A stretch of DNA of 37,938 nt. Source: Desulfobacteraceae bacterium. GTDB lineage: Bacteria; Desulfobacterota; Desulfobacteria; Desulfobacterales; Desulfosalsimonadaceae. Each line of letters begins with the position of its first letter. Position 1 is the first letter of the stretch. The stretch is from contig QZKW01000086.1 of the NCBI GenBank assembly GCA_003599885.1, forward strand, positions 1 to 37,938. Direction: 5' to 3'. This document shows positions 33,948 through 37,938 of the stretch, piece by piece. The notes beneath the pieces are model-generated. The model saw only the letters and a program-made list of their open reading frames with translations, was not told the DNA's origin and made no database searches. Made by a program: the position numbers and the translations under genes.

Positions 33948-34868
33948 TTAGGCACTATCCGGTTCCCCATCAACCACGACACGGTTGCGGCCCGATCTCT
34001 TCGCACGGTACAATGCTCGATCCGCCGCCAGGATCAGCGCTTCCGGGCCAGAGTGCCGGCGGCTGCCGGGCGCCAGGCTCGCCACTCCGAAACTCGCCGT
34101 GACGTGGGCTTGGGCGGATTTCTTATAGGAAATCGCCACTTCCATAATTTTCTGGCGTCCCCTCTCGGCGACAATCCGTGCCTGTTCCAAACTGGTGTCG
34201 GAGAGCACCAACGCAAACTCCTCGCCACCGTAACGTGCCGCCAAGTCCCCTGGCCGCAGCGCACAATCCTTGAGCGTTGCGGCCACAACACGCAAGCACT
34301 CGTCGCCGGCCTGATGGCCATAGGTATCGTTAAACAGCTTGAAGTGATCGATATCCATCATGATGAAACCGATTGGTTCGCGTTTACGCCGTGCGCGCTG
34401 CCATTCGATGGTCAGGGTTCTATCAAGGGTGCTGCGGTTGGCGATCTGGGTGAGGCCGTCAACGGCAACCATATATTGCAGATTCAGGTTAAATTCCTCT
34501 AAATCACGATTCTTAATGGAAAGTATTCGTGATTGCAGATAATTCTGGCGCAAACTGCGTTCTACCATGAAAGTTCCGATCAGGGCGCTAACGGCGGAAA
34601 CAAAAAACACGTAATTGCTGATGGCTATAATGGCCAGCTTGTTGCTCATCAGACCGAAGCCGATCATTGCTAAATTTTGCGTTAGCGATATGATAATCGC
34701 GACGATTATCCCCCATTTTAACTGTATGCGAGACACCGCAAACACTATCACCATCATCACGGTGACAGAGTTGTAGTAGAAGTAACTATAAGGTTCGATC
34801 GAATTCAGGGAGATGGCCACCAACCCGCCTGCGAAAACACAGCTAAAAATGGTGAAAATGGGTTGCAT
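33948..34868 (-). CDS. Membrane diguanylate cyclase (GGDEF), 5' end probably cut by an IS
   Basis: The visible protein has four membrane helices (within residues 1-105 from this ATG) and a C-terminal GGDEF domain: DGLTQIANRSTLDRTL, MMDIDHFKLFNDTYGHQAGD, and active-site GGEEF in ARYGGEEFALVL, with an RPGD inhibitory-site motif five residues before it. It should make c-di-GMP. The IS left end begins 7 bases upstream, and an alternative in-frame start at 34883 lies inside the IS terminal repeat, so the original N-terminus (probably more helices) appears lost. No continuation is seen beyond the IS. G+C is visibly higher than in the flanking genes, suggesting acquired DNA. Confidence 0.8.
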   Translation of the reverse strand: MQPIFTIFSCVFAGGLVAISLNSIEPYSYFYYNSVTVMMVIVFAVSRIQLKWGIIVAIIISLTQNLAMIGFGLMSNKLAIIAISNYVFFVSAVSALIGTFMVERSLRQNYLQSRILSIKNRDLEEFNLNLQYMVAVDGLTQIANRSTLDRTLTIEWQRARRKREPIGFIMMDIDHFKLFNDTYGHQAGDECLRVVAATLKDCALRPGDLAARYGGEEFALVLSDTSLEQARIVAERGRQKIMEVAISYKKSAQAHVTASFGVASLAPGSRRHSGPEALILAADRALYRAKRSGRNRVVVDGEPDSA

Positions 34869-35032
34869 GTGTGGTGGACCCATGTGTCAAGACAAAAAAG
34901 AGTCGAGTTTAAGATGGTAACCGATAGATGCGCAGCGGAATGGCGCTGCCCCGATTTCTGATTTACGTTGAATTTTTTTAGCTGTAAGCAATATCCTTTC
35001 AACTCCTCTTTTTGGGGTAATTTTTGTTGCCA

Positions 35033-35038
35033 TATAAT
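35033..35038 (+). promoter_or_regulatory. Consensus -10 box inside IS non-coding end
   Basis: TATAAT on the plus strand, followed about 7 bases later by the start of the structured segment. The -35 region 17 bases upstream (TTTTGG) is weak. It suggests a plus-strand transcript running towards the 3' end of orfB. Confidence 0.4.
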
Positions 35039-35044
35039 AAACAC

Positions 35045-35156
35045 ATGGTAATTTATTTGTGCCTGTCCGGAGGATAGGGCAACACTGGGAAGTGACCCGA
35101 GCGCCGGATCAGGCGGCGAAGGCATGAGACCGCACACAGTTGCTGTGCGGTCTTTT
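35045..35156 (+). ncRNA. Candidate small structured RNA in the IS
   Basis: A compact fold can be drawn by eye: TGCCT (35060-35064) with AGGCA (35120-35124); TCCGG (35066-35070) with CCGGA (35104-35108); GGG (35077-35079) with CCC (35096-35098); and CACT-GGGA-AGTG (35083-35094), a hairpin with a GNRA-type loop. A TATAAT lies just upstream and a strong terminator closes it. No protein is likely here. The GGGCAA plus GNRA hairpin faintly recalls the c-di-GMP-I riboswitch, but the other conserved blocks of that class are not present. It could be an antisense regulator of transposition or an unrelated RNA. Confidence 0.45.
35126..35156 (+). terminator. Rho-independent terminator inside the IS
   Basis: GACCGCACA (35128-35136) and TGTGCGGTC (35144-35152) form a perfect 9-bp stem around a 7-base loop, followed by TTTT. 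It is the clearest terminator in the window. Confidence 0.75.
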
Positions 35157-35183
35157 CAGTTCTCTGCTTTTGCCTGCAAAGCG

Positions 35184-36068
35184 TTAAATCCTGGGGGTTT
35201 GGGGGCAAGCCCCCATTATAACTGACAGGATTCCTTTTTTCTCTTTGAATTTATCCACAATTTTTGCTCCACCACCGGTAGCTGTCCGATACACTTTATC
35301 CGGTGTGCTGTAGCCCAATGATTGGTGTTTTCTCTCCGTGTTGTAAAAAACAAAGTATTCTGTCAAGCCCAGTTGCACTTCGGGCACTGTGGCATACCCT
35401 TTCAGATATACATCTTCATGCTTGACGCTTCGCCAGAGCCTTTCTACAAATATGTTGTCCAGAGCTCGGCCACGTCCGTCCATGCTGATGTTTATGCCAT
35501 GCATTTTAAGCACATTGGTAAAGGCATCAGCGGTGAACTGACAGCCCTGATCGCTATTGAATATATCGGGAATGCCGAATGTCCGCAACGCCTGCTCCAA
35601 ACAATCCACACAGAAACCGCCATCCAGCGTGTTCGATAGCTGCCATGACAGTACTTTACGTGAGTACCAGTCTATCACTGCCGCCAGGTAAATAAACCCC
35701 CGTGCCATGCGAATATAAGTGATATCAGTACTCCAGACATGGTTGGGCCGTGTCACCGTAACTCCCCTGAGCAGGTACGGATAAACCGTATGCTGAGGGT
35801 GAGGGCGGCTGGTGTTCGGCCCCGGCGCCATACCTGCCAGCCCCAGTATTTTCATTAGCCGCTGTACCCGCTTACGGTTGATCAGATGTCCCAGGTCGCA
35901 CAAGTACACTGTCATCTTCCGGCTACCATAAAAAGGGTGCCGTGTGTATTCGGTGTCGATCTCCATGAGCAGGGTCAATTCTTGCTTGTCAGGTTTGGCC
36001 GGCAGGTGATGCACATAAACAGTGGAACGGCTGACACCCGCCAGCTCACATTGTCTGCTCAGTGGCAA
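35184..36068 (-). CDS. IS3-family transposase OrfB (DDE integrase domain)
   Basis: Protein of 294 aa with an HTH_21-like start (TEYTRHPFYGSRKMTVYL, KRVQRLMKILGLAG) and an rve integrase core: first Asp in VWSTDITYIRM, second Asp in NSDQGCQF, and the Glu in NIFVERLWRSVKHEDVY, giving the DDE triad. The only start in this frame is a TTG (36068) without a good ribosome-binding site, which suggests it is made mostly as an OrfAB fusion by frameshifting. Its 3' end contains a hairpin (TGGGGGC/GCCCCCA) that may help termination. Confidence 0.92.
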   Translation of the reverse strand: MPLSRQCELAGVSRSTVYVHHLPAKPDKQELTLLMEIDTEYTRHPFYGSRKMTVYLCDLGHLINRKRVQRLMKILGLAGMAPGPNTSRPHPQHTVYPYLLRGVTVTRPNHVWSTDITYIRMARGFIYLAAVIDWYSRKVLSWQLSNTLDGGFCVDCLEQALRTFGIPDIFNSDQGCQFTADAFTNVLKMHGINISMDGRGRALDNIFVERLWRSVKHEDVYLKGYATVPEVQLGLTEYFVFYNTERKHQSLGYSTPDKVYRTATGGGAKIVDKFKEKKGILSVIMGACPQTPRI

Positions 36069-36103
36069 TAGTTCACCTGGGTCTACCCAGTGTCTCCTGT
36101 CTT

Positions 36104-36397
36104 TTACAGGCTGATCCCAGACTTTTTTTTTAGCCAGTCCAACTCCATCTTCAGCCGCCCGATTTCGGAGTAGAGACGATCTGGACTTGAGGATGGGTCT
36201 GCAGGCTTAGGGCCGCGCACAGTGTCAAATATGACCGGAGCCTGTTCCTGCAACAATTTCTTCCAATGCCCCACTTGCGTCGGATGCACGCCAAACTCCT
36301 GGGCAATTTGATTTACCGTCTTAACCCCTTTGATCGCATCAATCGCGACCTTGGCTTTGAACTGACTGCTGAAATTCTTGCGACTTTTTTCGCTCAT
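36104..36397 (-). CDS. IS3-family OrfA (helix-turn-helix DNA-binding protein)
   Basis: Protein of 97 aa with a Tnp-1/HTH-type region: FSSQFKAKVAIDAIKGVKTV, NQIAQEFGVHPTQVGHWKK, then a leucine-zipper-like LYSEIGRLKMELDWLKKK tail. It binds the terminal repeats and, after frameshifting near its end, is joined to OrfB. The ATG is preceded by AGGAG. Confidence 0.9.
   Translation of the reverse strand: MSEKSRKNFSSQFKAKVAIDAIKGVKTVNQIAQEFGVHPTQVGHWKKLLQEQAPVIFDTVRGPKPADPSSSPDRLYSEIGRLKMELDWLKKKSGISL
36123..36131 (-). promoter_or_regulatory. Likely -1 programmed frameshift site (A9G) between orfA and orfB
   Basis: The coding strand has nine A residues followed by G, read in orfA as CTA AAA AAA AAG. 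A -1 shift here gives an open frame, KKKVWDQPVKDRRHWVDPG, that continues directly into OrfB. This is the classical A6G-type slippery arrangement of IS3-family elements. Confidence 0.75.
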
Positions 36398-36457
36398 GAC
36401 CTGCTCCTTTTTATAGCAGGCTACTATCTTAAACCATTGTCCGGAATTTGGGGTCCA

Positions 36458-36873
36458 CTATAATATGGAAGGGCCAACACGCCAGGAACATAAATTCTAT
36501 TTTTGAAAATGGAATGATAAGAATTTGCCTTTGACGTTAAATGCATATAACAGCGCTATCGTCAGCTCTTGGATATACAGCTTGGTTGAAACAGCTAAAA
36601 CGTTATGAAGCCGTATGATTATATGCGGTATCTGTTTGACAATATCCCGTCTGCAAAAATTGGATCTGATTACGAAAAACTCCTGTCGCAAAACCTCACA
36701 TAGAAAAAATCGAAGCCTATACCTACAGGTGTGCTTGATTAAGCGCTTACGACAATCGCCTCCACAATTTATAGTTCAAAAAATTGCCACATCATCATAT
36801 TTCCAGTAAGAAACGGTCAACTTGTATTTTTGGATGGGAACTTTATCTGGATTATTGATTAATTTTCAATCAT
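36458..36873. other. AT-rich intergenic stretch, nothing recognised
   Basis: About 415 bases between the IS and the XRE regulator gene. Short open frames exist on both strands but none has a ribosome-binding site or a family I recognise, and none restores the missing 5' part of the GGDEF gene. Confidence 0.5.
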
Positions 36874-37611
36874 TTACCGTTTATAAGATTCAATTAATGA
36901 AAATACCCATGGCCGAAAAGCAATCATCAAACCTGTATTATGGGTTTTTTCCAAAGGAAGTGTTTTATCCATTTCAGTCAATTCATAATATTCACGAAAA
37001 AGCCGATCAATTTTTTTTAATATCATTTGCTGTGACCCATCCGAAAGTTTCCCATATTCAAGCTGCCATTGTTCGTCCGCCTGATCGAACTCGGCTTTTA
37101 AAAATTCCCGTTTAAGCCATTTATCATATTTTTTAGCAATGGGCCCGTTCTTCAACCAAGTCATGCTCTTCTGGATTAACAAACGGATTTTATTTTCAGG
37201 GTGCAGTTCGATGAGTTTAAGCTTGTCCAATTCCAGAAGGTATTTTACTAATTCTTGTTTTGATATTTTATAATCCCGGACAATGCTATCTGGGGCTCGA
37301 CCATTTAATAACAAATAAAAAAAGATCATCAATCTTGGTTTTTCTGAAAGAATGAGTTCTTGTTCATAGCTCATCACACTATGAGTTGACTCAATATCTA
37401 AGCTTATTTTCGATAGCTCATAAAAACTAATCTCCAACAAATCGCAAATTTGTTCAAAGCGCTTTAATGAAAATGTATGTTCAGAAAATAGCCTTTTGAT
37501 GCTTGATTCGCTCATACCAATCTCTTTGGAGATGTCTTCGTAAGTCAATCCCTTTGATTTTAAAATTCTTTTAACAGTGCTCAGTAATTTCGAAGTTTGG
37601 CTCATAGTCAC
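36874..37611 (-). CDS. XRE-family transcriptional regulator with C-terminal effector region
   Basis: Protein of 245 aa. An N-terminal helix-turn-helix (about residues 8-62) reads LKSKGLTYEDISKEIGMSES then SIKRLFSEHTFSLKRFEQIC, a standard XRE fold. Residues 75-130 look like a second winged-helix-like module (RDYKISKQELVKYLLELDKL), followed by a helical C-terminus with no recognised ligand domain. It lies directly downstream of the glycyl radical enzyme gene on the same strand, separated by a hairpin, so it may regulate that operon. This is inferred from position only. Confidence 0.78.
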   Translation of the reverse strand: MTMSQTSKLLSTVKRILKSKGLTYEDISKEIGMSESSIKRLFSEHTFSLKRFEQICDLLEISFYELSKISLDIESTHSVMSYEQELILSEKPRLMIFFYLLLNGRAPDSIVRDYKISKQELVKYLLELDKLKLIELHPENKIRLLIQKSMTWLKNGPIAKKYDKWLKREFLKAEFDQADEQWQLEYGKLSDGSQQMILKKIDRLFREYYELTEMDKTLPLEKTHNTGLMIAFRPWVFSLIESYKR

Positions 37612-37637
37612 TTCCGAATGAAAAGAGAAAATTCTAA

Positions 37638-37682
37638 GTTAGGGAATCCCCCAGGGGCATGAGAAGGCGGGGTATCCCTAAC
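37638..37682 (-). terminator. Long hairpin after the glycyl radical enzyme gene
   Basis: GTTAGGGAATCCCC (37638-37651) and GGGGTATCCCTAAC (37669-37682) pair over 14 positions apart from a two-base internal mismatch. Only a loose T-rich tail follows on the minus strand, so it could equally stabilise the upstream mRNA while letting some transcription pass into the XRE gene. Confidence 0.55.
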
Positions 37683-37697
37683 CATTTTTACATAACC

Positions 37698-37938
37698 TTA
37701 CAGCCCCACAACCGTTCTCTGAATAATGTTATCCTGGGTTTTGCGGCTGATATCCACAAAGTGCGCGCTGTATCCCGCTACCCGTACAATCACTTCCGCA
37801 TATTTTTCAGGGTCTTTCTGGGCCGCACGCAGGGTCGTATCATCCACCATATTAAACTGCACGTGATCCAAACCCAGATCCGCCCAGGTCTCCATGTAGG
37901 CGCTCCAGAGCTTATACCCTTTTTCACCGGCCAACTGG
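37698..37938 (-). CDS. Glycyl radical enzyme, C-terminal part; fumarate-adding (alkyl-/benzylsuccinate synthase) type likely
   Basis: The last 80 or so residues of a protein that begins beyond the right edge (the frame is open to the window end). The glycyl radical motif is RVAGYSAHF, with the radical glycine 25 residues from the C-terminus. The preceding WADLGLDHVQFNMVDDTTLR and AAQKDPEKYAEVIV are, from memory, close to the corresponding part of BssA/AssA X-succinate synthases and less like pyruvate formate-lyase (which has a VSGYAVRF-type motif) or diol dehydratases. These enzymes add a hydrocarbon to fumarate via a thiyl radical and need an activating radical-SAM enzyme, not in view. Substrate (n-alkane, aromatic or other) cannot be fixed from this fragment; the branched-acyl and methylmalonyl genes nearby favour alkanes. 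Confidence 0.78.
   Translation of the reverse strand, partial: QLAGEKGYKLWSAYMETWADLGLDHVQFNMVDDTTLRAAQKDPEKYAEVIVRVAGYSAHFVDISRKTQDNIIQRTVVGL

Larger units (their letters stand above)
34875..36457 (-). mobile_element. IS3-family insertion sequence, about 1583 bp
   Basis: Contains orfA and orfB on the minus strand. Imperfect terminal inverted repeats: 34875-34894 begins TGGACCCATGTG and the reverse complement of 36438-36457 begins TGGACCCCAAAT; 13 of 20 positions match. I see no target duplication at the flanks, so the element or its surroundings may have rearranged since insertion. It has an unusually long non-coding part (about 300 bases) on the side downstream of orfB, which holds a candidate RNA. 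Confidence 0.82.

Noticed and set aside
33840-34502. Plus-strand ORF of 220 codons opposite the GGDEF gene
   Set aside because: The high G+C of this segment creates long open antisense frames; the minus-strand GGDEF motifs decide.
35045-35156. Firm assignment as a c-di-GMP-I (GEMM) riboswitch
   Set aside because: Only GGGCAA and a GNRA hairpin are shared; the GACGCAAAGCC block and the second helix pattern are missing, and the GGDEF gene is on the other strand.
36497-36691. Minus-strand ORF as the missing N-terminus of the GGDEF protein beyond the IS
   Set aside because: Its product has no membrane helices like those of the GGDEF protein and no frame continuity across the IS.

Overview
The window reads as chromosome of an anaerobic member of the Desulfobacterota, probably a Desulfobacterales-like sulfate reducer that completely oxidises acyl-CoA substrates. 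This is inferred from content: a full propionyl-CoA/methylmalonyl-CoA route, a menaquinone-type (five-helix cytochrome b) succinate dehydrogenase, several acyl-CoA dehydrogenases, and at the right edge the C-terminus of a glycyl radical enzyme whose signature resembles the fumarate-adding (alkyl-/benzylsuccinate synthase) family. No taxonomic marker gene is present. No tRNA, rRNA or CRISPR array was seen.

Layout. (1) 155-5068, minus: a tightly overlapping seven-gene type II fatty-acid-synthase-like operon (hotdog, ketoreductase-like SDR, carrier protein, nitroreductase-like flavoprotein, ketosynthase, second hotdog, BioF-like alpha-oxoamine synthase). It may make pimeloyl-ACP and KAPA for biotin, or another amino-ketone. 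(2) 5069-5493: non-coding, with strong hairpins. (3) 5494-22288, minus: alpha-methylacyl-CoA racemase; E1/ThiF-like protein; biotin-bearing carboxyltransferase, its small subunit and a methylmalonyl-CoA carboxyltransferase; MeaB; methylmalonyl-CoA mutase; epimerase; isovaleryl-CoA-dehydrogenase-like enzyme; a VWA protein, a MoxR ATPase, an unrecognised protein and a MoaD/ThiS-like protein; and a long acyl-CoA dehydrogenase. (4) 22289-23057: divergent intergenic region with a perfect 13-bp inverted repeat. (5) 23058-33892, plus: an FMN split-barrel protein, a damaged DUF1847 gene, sucCD, sdhCAB, a long-chain-type acyl-CoA dehydrogenase, a corrinoid adenosyltransferase and a cytosolic hybrid histidine kinase. 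(6) 33948-36457: a GGDEF gene cut at its 5' end by an IS3-family element. (7) 36458-37938: AT-rich DNA, an XRE-type regulator and the 3' end of the glycyl radical enzyme gene.

How the genes fit together. Methyl-branched and straight acyl-CoAs would be oxidised by the racemase and three acyl-CoA dehydrogenases of different catalytic types. The propionyl-CoA released is carboxylated, probably by transcarboxylation from oxaloacetate since no biotin carboxylase is present, then epimerised, rearranged by a B12 mutase protected by MeaB and supplied by the adenosyltransferase, converted to succinate by SucCD and oxidised by SdhCAB. Region 1 may supply the biotin. If the right-edge enzyme is an alkylsuccinate synthase, most downstream steps of n-alkane oxidation lie within 38 kb.

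The most interesting unexplained parts are the MoxR/VWA/unknown/MoaD-like cassette plus a separately encoded E1-like protein inside the methylmalonyl-CoA cluster, and the pair of hotdog proteins in region 1 that appear to carry complementary halves of one dehydratase active site.
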